DNA from: Eutypella sp. D-1
Lineage: Eukaryota; Ascomycota; Sordariomycetes; Xylariales; Diatrypaceae
DNA: 64,000 nt
Direction of reading: 5' to 3'
NCBI GenBank assembly: GCA_023313575.1
Contig: JAJTTP010000008.1
Span: forward strand, 1,178,001 to 1,242,000
The position numbers and the translations under genes are program-made. Below the pieces are notes generated by a model. The model was not told the DNA's origin and did no database searches. It worked only from the letters and a program-made list of their open reading frames with translations. Position 1 is the first letter of the stretch. Each line of letters opens with the position of its first letter. Positions 1 through 13,400 of this stretch are shown here, one piece after another.

Positions 1-3000
1 TTGAGTTCCTCATCCGTCACGAAGGGGGTGTCGCTGGCTTTCGCACTGGCGGCCAAGAAGGAATACCAGGCGGAGGAGCGCCAACAATCCGGGATGCCCT
101 TCCAAGTGCGACTAACTAACTTGGGGTGCTTCAAGTCGAACTCAAATATCATTCCCTGGCCATCGGCGCCTTGTTTGACCACCTTGGCCATCTTACGCCA
201 TTTCTCCGAGCGTTCCACCTCCTTGAACTTTAACTCATTGGCTAACTTCTCTGCCAGCTCATCCTCGGCGATATTATTCAGGCCGGGTTGCAGGGACAGC
301 GTGCTGCCGGCTTCGTCCACTAATCTGCGGTCTCTATTATGCGGTAGTAGATTCGTAGCCTGACGCACGACTGAGCGGGTGGAGCGACGGGAGGCAGTCG
401 ACCTTTCGGACATATGCGAATGTAACGAACGAGTCGACATTCTCCTGCCGGGGCCAGTTCTGACTTGTAAAGAGCGTGAGGCGAAGTCTCTCCGCACTAA
501 GACATTCCGTTTCTTGTAGGGAGAGAAATGTACCGACTTAGTCTCGCTCGAGGTGGCTGGTCGTCGTGAGTCCGGGCGTTGAGGTATTATGAAACCGTAA
601 CGATCGACATCATCTACATCGACACCTTCCCAGTCTTCAATTCCACCGGCGAGTTCGAGGGGGCGGGAAAAGTTGACATGACGCTTAACGGGTGGCGACG
701 CAGTAGTAGCTGAGGCCTGAGTATCCGGACCAGGTTGGGGGTCGTCTTGCCTATACGATTACGAAAGAAGAAATACTGTCAGTACAGAGAAGGTAAAGAT
801 AAATAAAAAGGTGGATTGTGTTCAAGGAAACCATACGCGTCATTCTCATCCCCGTTTGACGGAACATCCACTTGCGACTCGAGACGACCATCATGCGATG
901 CAGGTCTCTTGCCATCCTCCCAGTTGAGACCTCCTGTTGGTTCATAGAGCGATCTCACCTTTTGGGATTCCCTCTCTGCTTCTACCGATATAACTCTTAT
1001 ACTTGGGGGGAAGTGGAGGTCGGAATGGGGATGGGCGGGGTCGGTCGTCGGAACGTCATCGTTGTCGTCGTCGGCATCGGCATCGGCATCGCCGTTGTCG
1101 ATGTCTGCGCGTCGTCGTCGTCGAATACCACCATGACGTGGCGATACTGGTGAATCTGGTTCCAAATGCGATTGTGGCTGTGGCTGCGGTTGCGGTTGCG
1201 GTTGCGATTCTGATGGAGGAGCGTCGGTTGCTCTCGAAGGAGTTTTTAAAGGAAATGCACGACCGCCACCACCTTTGACCTCTTCGTCGACGACAGCTTC
1301 GGCACCAGTTTCAGTTTCAGGGTTCTGACTGTTCTCAACACCACTTGCACCAAAGCCGCTGTCTCGGTCGGTCATGATGATACCGTTGCGTTTGTGCAAG
1401 GGATAAAAGAGAGTGGAAGCGCGACGTCGGGAGAAGCTGACGCGGTTAAAATGAGACGACGAAGCTCCCGCTCCAGCTCCAACTCGGGGGATACTTCCAA
1501 AAGGTTGCAGGTGACCTTGGGCTGATTTGGGGGCTGCTTTGCCTACTGTGCCTGCTTTGCCTGCTTTGCTTGCTTGGTCGATACTGGGTCGACCACTAGA
1601 AGTACTAGGTCTTGGCGACCTGTCAAGTAAGGAAGGCGCTGTTAATGCAACACCTACTGCACCTGCCAGGCCTGTTGCAGTACTTGTTGCAGTACTTCTT
1701 GAAGTACTTCTTGCTACTAGGCTTGCTGCTGCTGCACCTGCTGCACCTGCTGCTTCAGGGGTTGCGAGGGAATTATTACGATCAGATCCGGTGTTTTTAG
1801 TCGCATGGGAAAAGGTAGGAGGAACCCGCTGTGGAGTCCCTCGAGTGCCTAGACCAACTAACGGTTCTATTTCCAGTTAGTTCTAGCTTAGTCATTCCAT
1901 TGTCTGCATTAGTGGCCAAGGCATGAGAACAAGAAAATAAAAAAAGGCAAGACGGCCCCGGGGGGCTCTGCGGCTTGAGACGGAGGACACCAAAAAAGAC
2001 ACCTAACCTAGGGCTTGCTAGGCAACTAGGGCTGCCTGGTGCAAGGAAAAGACGAGAAAAGGGAGGGGAGGGGAGGGGAGTGGAGGGGGGTGTGGGAGGA
2101 CACAGGCTGACAGGATCAAGGGATTTCAGAAGACCGGGGACCCGCTTTGTCCGCATTATCCGCATTAGCAGATTAAAGCAGTTCAGCAGATTTAATTGGT
2201 GGTCCAAGCGGTCCCAATCCTTGTAACCTTTAATGGAAAAGCTCCCGAGGTTCCAGGGTTCCCATTACCTGGGAAAGTACCCCAACACGATCCATCCATA
2301 GATAGAACGGAGCACGGACTGATGGAACAAATAGAGGGAACAAATAGAGGGTAGACTTGGTAGAGTAGAAGTGCACGGAGCAACAACCATAATACTTCTT
2401 CCCAACTTCCTTCGTACAGCAAGCAACAAGCAACACCACAACACCACATGGAATAAATAGAGTGGTCGAGTGGACAAGCACCACCTTCTTGACCTGTACC
2501 ACTTGAGACCCCGTGGACAAATAGATCATACAACTCTGCCCACTCATATCATTACACATCTCTGGAATGTGCTGATGTTTAATACCCTGATAAGATAATG
2601 AAATAAACGAATCATGTTGGTGTTGATGTTGAACAAAAGATATTTGAGTTATGGATGTGATTGAATAATGATGACGAATAATGTAACCAACCAAAGAATG
2701 ATGTCGGGTTGGTCAAAAAAATTAAACCTCGAAGTTACTGACCTATTATCCAAGGATCCGTGGATGCACCCGTCTCTTTCTTGGGTGGTCTCTTCTTTAA
2801 CTGCTTGATCGGAGCCTTAGATGATTTATGCGATCGGATGCTTAAGGATTTCGCAAGCTTATCTGCGAAATGTTCTGACGCCGGAGTAGATGGTGTGGTT
2901 GTATTTGCGGTTGTTGTTGTGGAGAGGGTGTTGCTATCCGACAACGATGGCGATGATAGGGGAACGCTGACTTGACTGGTGCTGGATTCGCTCCTCCTCC

Positions 3001-3595
3001 CAGCACCCTCTTCTATCGAGTCCAGCGACGCTGCCTTGGGTCGCGGCCCTAGCCGGAGACTCGCCGCTATCTTTAATCTTGACGAGATTCTGTCCAACTC
3101 GTCTCCTTCCTCGTCGCTCTCCTCCCATACCGATTGTGACGGCGGGATCGGAGGAGGCCTGATCTGGCCGTAGTCCCAATTCCAGTCGTCCCCCTGAGAC
3201 CCTATACCACCAGACGTGATAGTCCTCAGAGCCGGGTGCTCTTCGTCCGGGCGCGGCGGTCGGGGAGGCGGCACACCCCCGTTGCCCGGAACCAATAGGC
3301 AGGATGACGGCCGCTGTGGCGGGCAATCCAGAGACCTCGAGGCACGGTGCGTGGGGTGTTTAGGGTGCGTAGGCCGCGGGGTCGGTCGGAGAGGGGACCG
3401 CGCCGGGATAATTGGGACGGGAGGCTCTGCCTCTCTCGTCTGGTCGTATCGCAGACCGACCAGCCGTTGATCTTCCCTGAACGATAGAGCCGTCGACGGC
3501 CTCTTGGGAACATTCTGTTGCGCCTCCGCCGAATTCTTGGCGTATTCCCCGTGGTCGGCATGGGTGAGGGCAGTGAATGGGGCAACCCCGAACAT
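1..3595 (-). CDS. TBC-domain Rab GTPase-activating protein, N-terminal part (cut by window edge)
   Basis: Three exons join in phase: 3595–2743, 1848–837 and 750–1 (continues off the left edge), about 871 residues visible. The start is MFGVAPF at 3595, with a good fungal start context (GTCAAAATG). Residues 1–830 are mostly disordered: Pro-rich stretches, a Gln-Pro repeat, Asp-Ala repeats and Ser-rich tracts. A short conserved-looking block EDWEGVDVDDVDRYGFI lies near residue 655. At about residues 836–848 the motif TWKGIPDCWRSSAW appears, which is the entry to the TBC domain (family pattern K-G-I-P-x-x-x-R-x-x-x-W). TBC proteins speed GTP hydrolysis by Rab GTPases in membrane traffic. The catalytic Arg and Gln fingers lie beyond the window, so activity cannot be judged. 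The first intron (2742–1849, 894 nt) is very long for a fungus; the second is 86 nt. The exon 1/exon 2 join gives DPWIIG–TRGTPQRVPP in frame. The family is clear from the TBC entry motif; the exact orthologue is not. Confidence 0.8.
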
Positions 3596-6500
3596 TTTGA
3601 CACTTGTACGGAGGCGCACAATTTCGATGTCGACTCTCTTCTTATATCTTCGTGTGCAGCGTGATACCGTCCTCTTCTTCCAGCGACCCGGTATCCCGAG
3701 GGAGCAAAACCATCAATGCCGAGCGACACTGAGTGACGCCGATGCGCAATGCAACTGTAACCAAAACCCGCCGAGGTGCCCAGGTGCCCAGTCCCTGAAT
3801 TCCAGATATCAGTCTCAGTGGGACTATGCGCCGTATATTCTATCCTTTTCTCATCCAGGTCGTCGTCAAAACTTAGTCAATGCCCGGATATGTCTTCCAC
3901 CATGCAAAATGGCAAGCCTGTGGGTCTTCTCAGAAGTATCAGGGCTTGGGTATACGCTTGCGTCTAAGAAACATATATTGATTCAAACAAGTACCGTTTA
4001 AACACACGACGTGTAAACATACGATCAGAACCCAAAAAAAATTCAAACAAACGGCTAGAAATCCTAGAATGGTTCCTAGGGACTAATACCACGCGGGAGA
4101 TGGGGGAGCTTTATGACTCGGGTAGTTATAGCACATGCTGCTGTTCGGCCTTACAAAACTGACTCGCCTCCGTCACCTCCTCCGAGCTAGCCCACCTACC
4201 TTCTCTGGACGAAGGGGGCCACACTTTATTAGTCACCTATATACCTAAGTATGCATGCCTTGGAGGAGCTTCCTTGCTTAGCATTGTATTCCAACGTCAC
4301 TCTAGCTTGAAGCAACACAGAGAATACGTTCCCTGTGTTCCCTTTCCCGGTGTGGCTTCCCAAAGGTCTTACGTTTACCAGTTAGGCTGTCAGGATGTCA
4401 TGATGCGGGCCTACCAGCCCGCATCACTAACCGGGATTCTGCCCACGGCTTGCCGAAAACACACACACACTCACTCACATACATAACTCCCATTCGCTCT
4501 CTTTAAAACATGAAACTAGCGGTCATTCGGACCAATGCGAATCTTTATATGGCCGGCTAGACCCCAAAAACCACTTTATCCCAATTGGCCGGGCCCATTT
4601 ACACGCAATTCCCCCATGACAGTATTTGGTTTGAGGCAAGGCGGCATTTAGATATAGCATCAACCGGTTTTATATGACACAGTTTCCTTTCTTCGAAGGT
4701 CGTACATAGTAGTCTTTTGTATGTTGTATATGCCTTGCTGCGGCCTCGCGCGGGGGCTTCGCATGTGAGAGCGGTCACCTTTACTTGAATCAGACCACAC
4801 CGAAGCACCTCAAGCCATGTGAGACTGACGTACACGCTTTAGTCGAAAAGCCCAATCTATCGACTTTCTGCTTTGAGCTAAGCCCCCCAGGCTCGGCGAT
4901 CAGCCAACCGGGGCCCGTCATCATCAGTAGTTATCGTGAGCTTTTCGGTCCAGTCGCTACTAAATAGAAACCGTCCTAACACCCGGGCTCTTCACTATAC
5001 ACAGCACAATCCACGCTATTCTACGTACTATTCTAACTGCCACGAATGGCCGTTTTCGGTGTATTCCGTCTCTGCCGTATATAGTACTACCGTGTAATTC
5101 GCGAATCTCGCAACGTTGTTACATTCTCGTTTGCCCTAGGCTTTCTCCCATCCACCTCACGACCAGACCAAGATTTCTCTCAAGGGTGCCGCCCTAGTAG
5201 AACTACCCCAGGATCTCACAGTAGTACTCGGGCGATGTTCCGTCAAACGAGTGGTCCTCGCGATAGCCCAGATAGATAGCCCAACACAAATCCCCATGTG
5301 CAGCACCGAGTTCTGCTTTCGCACCTTTCTGTTCCGGATGGCCCGAGTGGGTGGCTTCCGGTCATTGGAGGCAAAAAGACGCTCTGGGTGCTTTGGGTGC
5401 TTCCTAATTCGGCAAGCTCCATCCAGGATAAGGCCCCCCCATCTGGGGCGGACCACCGCTGATCAGGTGGTCGGTGTTCCTTCTTGTCAGCTTGGCTGCA
5501 AATCAATCGCTTCATTCTTTTCGTCCCCTTCCGAGAGATCTGCCAGTTCCCCCCTCGCGGGGTTCCTGAGTAGGTCGTCTTCATAGGTATTGGGGGAAGA
5601 CCGCTTCGATGCAGACACATATATCCGAGGCTCAACTGTCTTACAAGAAATCATATGAGACGAAGTAGGAGAATTACCTAACGTACATTGTAGAAGAGAC
5701 AAACCCGGATACAGTTTATCCATTACCTCATGTCCGTCTTCAAAGTGTCATGACGGTCCGGGTTTGCCTAGAGGCGGGGTATGGTGTCCCGTCTACCTAA
5801 CCTATGCCCACCCACCACACATATCTGCGCGACATTCTCCCTTCATATATATATGGGCTGCCCGCCACCCCCAACTCAATCATTAACCCGGAACACGCGG
5901 GTCCGCGGCGGTAAATGTTCCGCCGGTAGCGATGGAACTTTTCGAACAGGAAGTGATAGATTCCAAGATGTGTTTGCCAGGTATGCCACCACCACCTATT
6001 AAGTCTTGTCTATGTCATTATAGTATGTGGGATATTTAGGCAATATAATTAAGCGACCCCGTGATCTGAGTTCTGATGCGAATCGAAGCGAAACCCAATG
6101 CATCAGCAGCTGCGTGCACCTATTTTTGGGTAGAGTGGGCGGTGTTATAGGCTCTGGAGCGGAGGAGGAGCATTGCACCGACATTCGGCCTTCTCTATCT
6201 TTCGCTGTCCTTTCCGCTCCATAGTAACTAGTAGTAGGAGCGCTTCTGGTCTTGTTCCACCGACTTGGTACAATGAATTAAGTCCGGGGATGTATATTAT
6301 TACTTACTAGATTGATTACCCTAACGTGCTTGGGTAGGTGGGTTGGCAGTAAGCAGGGGGGATAAGTCCCCAATGGGATGGACTGAGTGAGGTTGTCGTC
6401 GCTTCTCGGCCGACTTCGAAGATGCAAGTCTTCGCTTCCCAAGATCTGACCGTTCCTTGGTTTATCGTGTCATGGCACCGCTTAATTAAGCAAGTCGATA

Positions 6501-8625
6501 GCGTAACCTTGGTTAGCCCAGAACGTGGCGAGCTTAGGTGAGAGAGACCAAGGGAGCGCCCAACCGATCTAGACCCATCGCCGGCGCCGCAGACGCCGCC
6601 AGCCGCCGGCGCACTACACCACACCATCAACGAGAACACGTGCCACGCTCGCGGGAGGAACGGCTAGCGCGTGCGGTTTAGTCCGGACGGGGCCCTCGAC
6701 GAAGCGAGTAAGTACACTAAGTACATACGGAAGATTATTTTAGGCATGTCGCTAGAGACATGCGGCTAGGGCTCTATACGCTGATGTAGTAAGGCGGCGC
6801 CTCTTTTCCCTCTTATCATCGCGCTTGCCTGTCTGAGCGTAGATAACTAGGCGCGATGGCTCGGCTGTGATAAGCCACCGACATCATTGGCCCGTCTCGC
6901 TCAGTTGGTCCAGCGCGTATATCACCGACCCCGGAGTTCAAGAGGCTCGGGTGGAGAGCATGTGCGTTTCGATAGGTATCTAGATATGTTTACTATAAAA
7001 TGCCTACTTACTGTTATCGGTAGGTATGATGAGTTGGTATTAGGAACGCTTGTCAAAGTTGGCTATGCCCTGCACCTTGGAAGAAGAATGCAGCTTCCAT
7101 GCTTTCAGGTTTCATTTTCTGTCTGTCCAGCTGTCCTCTGTGTCCCTCACCTCTGCTTGTCCTGGTTTTTGGCCCTTTGCAACTATACAGCTGGGCAACA
7201 TGCTTGCTCATACTTAAGCCAAGCTACATAATGTAACTCATATCAAAGCACATCCCTTAGGTGCTGAGTGTCATGAGTTTGTACATGGCATGTAGCTTGA
7301 ACAATGGTTTGCAACAATCCTGCGTGATGGGCTTCGCATACTCTCCAACCTGTTTTTAACCCCTTGCTATTATTATTAGCAGTTCATTGCTTCGGTTTGT
7401 GTCGTTTCTAGCTATGTGATTGCCCGTAGCCTTTGCCTAAACTATCCAAGACGTAAGAGATTTGAAGACAGTCCTTGCATGGGGTAGAAAAGGGGCTTGT
7501 ATAATACATCACAATTACAGCCCCATCTGTCCAATATTCTCTAAGAGTATATGACTTGAAGTATATATTTAGAGGCCTACACGGTCTCCTGAGATCATAA
7601 GATTTGGTTGCTGTTGGCTCCTGATATCCGTACCCTATTATGGGGATTCCAACAAAGGTTAATTAGCATTACTGAAAATCACTTGAAGCCTTTTGGACCA
7701 ACTCTTGACAACGAACAAAGAAGACAGGCAGATACTAAGAGCTGCTTACCTGATCTACAAGACCCTTATAGCAACCTTCATAATAGAAGAGGCATAGGGG
7801 CAGACTTGTTACTTGAAAGAGAGAGAGGAAGTGGGGAGGGGTTGAGAAAACAACAGGCATTAAATTTTAACGTCCCTCAAGCTATATTCACTTTCGTATT
7901 GTTAATCCTGCTTTTTCCATTGATATTTAGTAGCTTGCACCTGGAATCATCTAGTTGTTCCTCCTTTGATATCACATTGTTCACAGACAGGTACGCTAGT
8001 GGTCTTATTTCACGCGTTCCTTCCTTTTCAATTCTTAGGATAACCGTGGGTATTGTAATGCAGACAGCAGCTTGGACAGCAATGTAACAATAGGGAGTTT
8101 GATGTCCATTCAATGTCTAGCTAGTGTGTATGTATTCATTCACTCACTGCGGTGCAAACTCCTACCCCCACCTCTCACTGCTTTTCTTCATAATATGTCG
8201 GTACCGGTATGTTACTTGGTTACCTAATCTACCTATTTGCATTCAATGATGCCCCCCGGCCTTATTGTACAATGACTCTATTATACGGCAACGGTACCAT
8301 TCAATGGCAGGACAGCATCGGCTGATTGCGCTGCCATCGGCTGCCATTATTTTTTACTATAAATATGACCGGATGTTCTTCAAATTCTACCATTTCTCAC
8401 TTTCCTCACCTCACCTCACTTGTAGATGGTATGAGAAAAAACTCACAAGAGTGCCCTACTTACATTTATATATATTCACTTGGATGAACAATCCTTCTGG
8501 CAACCCCTTATCACCAGGAATTCTTACGCCAAATTTCCTAGTGTCGCCTCTCTGAATCACTCAGTTTACCTTCAACATCTGAAGAGTCTCCCTTTTCCGC
8601 CATAACGAAACGACTGAACAATAAG
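3596..8625. other. Gene-poor intergenic region, about 5 kb
   Basis: No open frame here has a family signature, coherent splice structure or coding-like composition. The longest frame (7608–8087, plus, 159 codons) is A/T-rich, lacks recognisable motifs and is not supported. A CA-type microsatellite lies near 4456–4483. A degenerate tRNA-like stretch is listed separately at 6890–6955. The first few hundred bases upstream of 3595 presumably hold the promoter of the TBC gene. Confidence 0.5.
6890..6955 (+). other. Degenerate tRNA-like sequence (possible tRNA or SINE relic)
   Basis: A stretch starting GCCCGTCTCGCTCAGTTGG resembles a tRNA acceptor start plus A box, with a 4-bp D-stem (CGCT/AGCG). 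It is followed 25 nt later by CCGGAGTTCAAG, which resembles a T-arm/B box. The anticodon arm is missing and the T-stem does not close, so this is not a working tRNA. It could be a broken tRNA gene or the head of a tRNA-derived SINE. Confidence 0.25.
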
Positions 8626-9792
8626 ATGGCTACCAACCAGGGGACCAGAGGTCGCGGTAAACATTATTTGGCAGACTGGATAGAGTCACTTGTAAGATAT
8701 CAACTCACCGACATCTAGTGGTCATTGTCTCTAACTGACAAACGTTTTGAATAGGTCACCAAAAACCGAGAACTAGAGGCAGAAAATCGCAAGCTTCGGA
8801 AACAGCTCGAAGATATCCAACCTGACAGAACTGTTTCCGCGACTTCTCCACAGCTGCCGAATTTCAAGAAGCTTCCCCTAGATATTCGCGAGATGATATG
8901 GGATCTGGCCATCCCCACACGACATGCCATGATGATGGATTTCGGAGACGACGATTGCCCCTACAAGGCGAGAGTGGGCCCTATCTTGCAGTCCCCCCCT
9001 GCAATCGCACAAGTGTGTCAAGAATCACGACGGGTTGCACTGAAGCAAGGCGGCATGATCAAAGTCGCATCAACAACATCAAGTGGCTACACCTGGTTCC
9101 AGAGCGACAGGGACTTCATCCTTGATGCAGATATGGCCACTGAAATTGACAAAGACACCTATGTTGAGAGAATAGTCCTCGAACAAGAAAAGTGCTTCGT
9201 CTGTCAAGCCGACGATGATATCGCTATGGTCACCACCATGTATAATGTGTGCAGCAGAGTCCCTGAGACGGAAACAGTATACATCGCGAAAGAGAAGTTC
9301 ATCCACGTCGTTGATCAATTCTGGGATCCCAGCATCGTATCCGAAATATTCAACGGAGACTCGATTATCGTTGTTGGCCATGACGAATACGACGGGCCAA
9401 CCTGGGCAAGACTGAATGAGATTTTCAGCCGAGAGTCTACCAAGAAGGCGCTTAAAGGTGTGATGGAGCCTTATTGGAATAGCGCCGAGGCACTCTGCGA
9501 AAACCGCCCCGAGGAAGGGAGATGGCCCCAGATCACCCACGATATTCTAGAAGGATGGCCGACTTTTCACGAGTTTAGCTTGAACGAAGTGCGCAAACCA
9601 CCGGGCTATGACTACGTCGAAGACCGGCGTTGGCGTGAGGATCATGTTGAATATGTGGAGGTCGTCCCTTGTTGCGTCCTCGTTAGGTCGGATATCTACC
9701 CTGAGAAGAAGTTCAAGGAGGGCATGTATTGGAGGGAAAGGGACATGAATTCTGATGGTACACTTCATCATGAAGGGGATCCGTACTATTAG
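8626..9792 (+). CDS. 2EXR-domain protein with N-terminal coiled coil
   Basis: Two exons, 8626–8691 and 8755–9792, give 367 residues. The 63-nt intron has a CTAAC branch site and ends in TTTTGAATAG. The start is MATNQGTRG. Residues about 23–45 (VTKNRELEAENRKLRKQLED) are a heptad-like coiled coil. Residues about 60–75 carry FKKLPLDIREMIWDLAIP, and about 40 residues on comes VCQESRRVAL. These two blocks are the hallmark of the fungal 2EXR domain, a large family of unknown biochemical role found in expanded sets in Pezizomycotina. The rest is acidic with no signal peptide or membrane segment, so a soluble intracellular protein is likely. It converges on the GMP synthase gene, with about 630 bp between the stops. 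Family call is firm; function is unknown. Confidence 0.8.
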
Positions 9793-10423
9793 GTTGTACC
9801 ACCATAACCACCATCACCATAAAAGAATGCAACGGTGCCATACTAGATAGACCTATTCTTCCCTTTAATATACCATGATCCCTACGAATATTGAGTGCTT
9901 ACTATTATAGAGTGACCGCTTGATGTCTTGGGATCCATACCAAAAAGCACAAGCACACCTATGTATCATCTGAAGGGGCATAACCTAAAAAGGGGCTATT
10001 GCCAGGGTTGATATCTTAATAGCGGACCCTTGGCAATAAGGATGCTTGCATAGGTAGACGAAGGCTGGGCATAGCAGACGTTAGGTAGTAGAACTCGCCG
10101 ATGAAGAACCAGCAGCTAGAAACACTGATGGTTCTAGGAATGGTTTCCTTGGGAATCGATATACCTGTATAATAGCAGTACTTGGTTTCAGGAAAAGTTC
10201 AGGCGTTGTGGCAAGTGAAAGTCGTGGCTTGAGCTCTCTGTATCCCCTACAAAGACTGCTAGCATCATGATGCATTGATTTCTACCCCCGCCCCGCCCTT
10301 CCTACTCTATTTGCCTTTCCATAAGAGTCTCCAAACGCCATAGAATTCATTTTCCTATCTTTTCTTCCTAGCTCACGCCGGCAAGTGATCCATCTTCTGT
10401 CTGCTTTCCCTTCATCATGCCAC
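9793..10423. other. Convergent 3' intergenic region
   Basis: This lies between the stops of the 2EXR gene and the GMP synthase gene. It contains an imperfect inverted repeat near 9990–10035 (TTGCCAGGGT paired with ACCCTTGGCAA), which could form a hairpin in either transcript. No gene is seen. Confidence 0.4.
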
Positions 10424-13400
10424 CTATTCCAGCTCAATAGTGCCGGGGGGTTTCGAGGTTCTAGAACTGTTAGCTTGAGGCCAATGGAGACGAAGACTTT
10501 TACTTACAAATCGTAGACGACACGGGATACACCCTCTACCTGATTGCAAATGGCGCGCGAAACATCCTGGGTAAGACAGGTTAGTATAAAGAAGAATGGT
10601 ATTGGGACTCCGAAGTACCACCGAGACGTGACTTACCGCGAGGAAGGAGTTGTCGAAGTTGAACACCTCCGCGCTCATGAAATCTTTGGTACGAACGGCG
10701 CGGAGAATGATGATGTAACCCCAGACTCGCTGATCACCAAAAACACCAACACTACGGTTAGTATCGAGACCAGCATAGGCTTGAGATATCTAGAAGAGGA
10801 GAATTAGCTTGCACCCGACTTCGCCCGCGCGACGTGCGTGACCCACCTGGTCGTAAAGGCCAGCCTCCTTGATCATGGTGATGAAGATGTGGTCGGCCTT
10901 CCGGGCGATCTCTACTCGCTCCTTGGTAACGTCGCCGAGGATGCGAATGGCAATGCCAGGACCGGGGAAGGGATGGCGATTTACTAGCGACTCGTGTATG
11001 CCGAGCTGCCGACCAATTGCCTATAACTAGCATTTAATATTTTATTTTGAAGACAAGATTCCATCTCTCAAGTTTAACTTACCCTCACTTCATCTTTGAA
11101 CAAAAGCCTAAGCGGCTCGATAAGCTGTAACACAAGTCACGTCAGCCCATCTCTGCGTGATGAAAATATGTGAAGTGTACTTACACGCAAGCCTTGCTAA
11201 ACGAGCCATGTCAGTCAGTGTAATTCAAACCCTGCCAGGGTGGTTCGACTTACGCCGTTCATCATTCGCTACACGCTGGTCAGTTAAGATACTTTCGCGT
11301 TGGGGACGTTGATATTTCTTACCTCAGGCAGACCGCCTACGTTGTGGTGAGCTGTTTCTAATATCAGTTTTTGTCCGCTTTTTCTTTTGTGCGACTACGT
11401 GGAGCATTCTTCTGCTCGTGAGACTTCGTTGACTCTCTTACTCTTAATAGTGGCCGAAGGGCCTCGGAAGCTCAAAGACTCGATACTGAAATGTCATTAG
11501 CTTGGACTCAGCAATTAGCTCACAGCGACTTACACATCAGGGTACAGTGTCCCCTGCAAAAACCATTCGACCTTCCCGGTGTTGGGGGTATTTTCTGCTT
11601 CTTTCTCGATCTTGCGAACTCCATTAGCAAGCCACATGGACTGTCAGAAAAGGTGGAGCGTACCCTGATAGCCTCTTTCTCGAACAGATCGATGACTTCA
11701 ATGTAGTCAGTACCACTGTCACTAGCCCATCCAAGACAGCTTGAAGTACGCACAAGTTGACCCAATAATCTTGCGCTTCTTTTCGGGATCAGTAACACCC
11801 GCAAGGCGACTCAAGAACAGCTCGCCAGCATCAACAACTGTGAGATTAATGCCAAGGTGTTTTCCGAGCGTCTCCTTGACCTCCTCGCACTCGTTGAGAC
11901 GCATACATCCATTGTCGATGAGGATGGCCTTGAAGCGGTCCCCGATGGCTTCACGCATCAGGGCAGCTCCTACAGTGCTATCCACACCACCGCTACAAGC
12001 CCCAAGGACGAGTGCTCGGTCACCGACGAGATCTCGGATGCGAGCGATCTCGAGCTGGACGAAATCGCCCATCTTCCAATTTGGTTGAGCTCCGCATATA
12101 TCAACGCTGAAGTTGCGGAGGAGCTCGGTTCCGTGGGGTGTCTAGACTTGAATGTCAGAGGGAGTTCCAAGGTAATTAATGTCTTGGGGTGACGAACGTG
12201 TTCGAGCTCAGGATGGAACTGGACGCCTAGTCACCTTCCGTTAGCATCTTCCCTTACTGTGCCACCAAGGCAGCTTGGGAAAGACAAACCAAAGATGGCC
12301 TTATCCTCATGGGCGATACCGGCGTACTCTGAGTTCTTAGTGGCAGCAATGACCACAAAGCCCTGCTAGAATCAGTAATTTGCCCAGAAACGCAAATTGA
12401 TTTCACTGACCGCAGGCAGGTTAACTAGCTTGTCGAAGTGGGACATGAACGCAGGAATTGCATCTCCCAAACCAGCGAAGAGCCGGTCGGCATGACTATT
12501 AACCTTGACGATGTTGACATCGGCATGGCCATACTCTACGATGAAAGGGTCAGAAATAATTCTAGATGGGGTTTTAAGGCTGCAAACCTCGTGCCTCTCC
12601 GCGGGCAACATTCGTTGGGTCGATCCGCCACGCGATCTCCTGACAACCATAGCTGGGCCAATAGTATTAGTGTCATGCTATGTGTCAATGCTTCAGAAGT
12701 CATACCAAATACCGCTATACCTCCGTGTTAGTCTAGGTTCATAAAGTTGTGTTATGGGTAGAAAGCACTCACAGAATGGGCACACCAAGGTCAAAAACAG
12801 CGGGATCAACATCTACACATATGAGTACAGGCTACAGCACGGTTCGGAGACGGAAACCTTACGGGGCGCGCCCTCGTCGTAGACAGAAGAAGGGCCTAGA
12901 AACTCAGTCAGACCTTGGCGTATACTATGCACTAAGGGATTTCATACCTCCAGAGAACACAATTCCTTTGGGCTTCCATGTCAGATCATTGACCTTGGTG
13001 GTACAGGGAAGCAGCTCAGCGAAGACGCCGAGAGCCCGAAGGCGACGCAGGATAAGATGGCTCGTTTGAGACTTCAATTACGGGAGTTAGAAATTGCCAT
13101 TTAAGAGGTCTCAGGGGCCAGGCGGCAGTAACGAAGCTCCGTTATCGACTCCGAGGCCGCTGAGACAGGCGGAAAGAGGGGGAAAGGGACGCCCAAAATC
13201 ACATACACCAAAGTCGAGAACGAGTATGGTCTAGAGAGCTAAGTGTCAGTCAATCCATTCTTCTTGCGTTTATGAATCAATTGCTCCTGCATATTCCATC
13301 TGGAGTAATCGATCGCAAGTAGTGGAGAGCGAGAACAAATGACTTTTGAGGTTCGCTATTCCAACCCCCTGCAGGGGTACTGAGGGTACATACATCAAAG

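Noticed and set aside
1527..1880. Plus-strand Ala/Leu-rich 117-codon frame
   Set aside because: It is antisense to exon 2 of the TBC gene and arises from Ala/Thr-rich low-complexity codons.
7608..8087. 159-codon plus-strand frame with one hydrophobic stretch
   Set aside because: No start context, splice partner, motif or codon bias supports it; likely chance in AT-leaning DNA.
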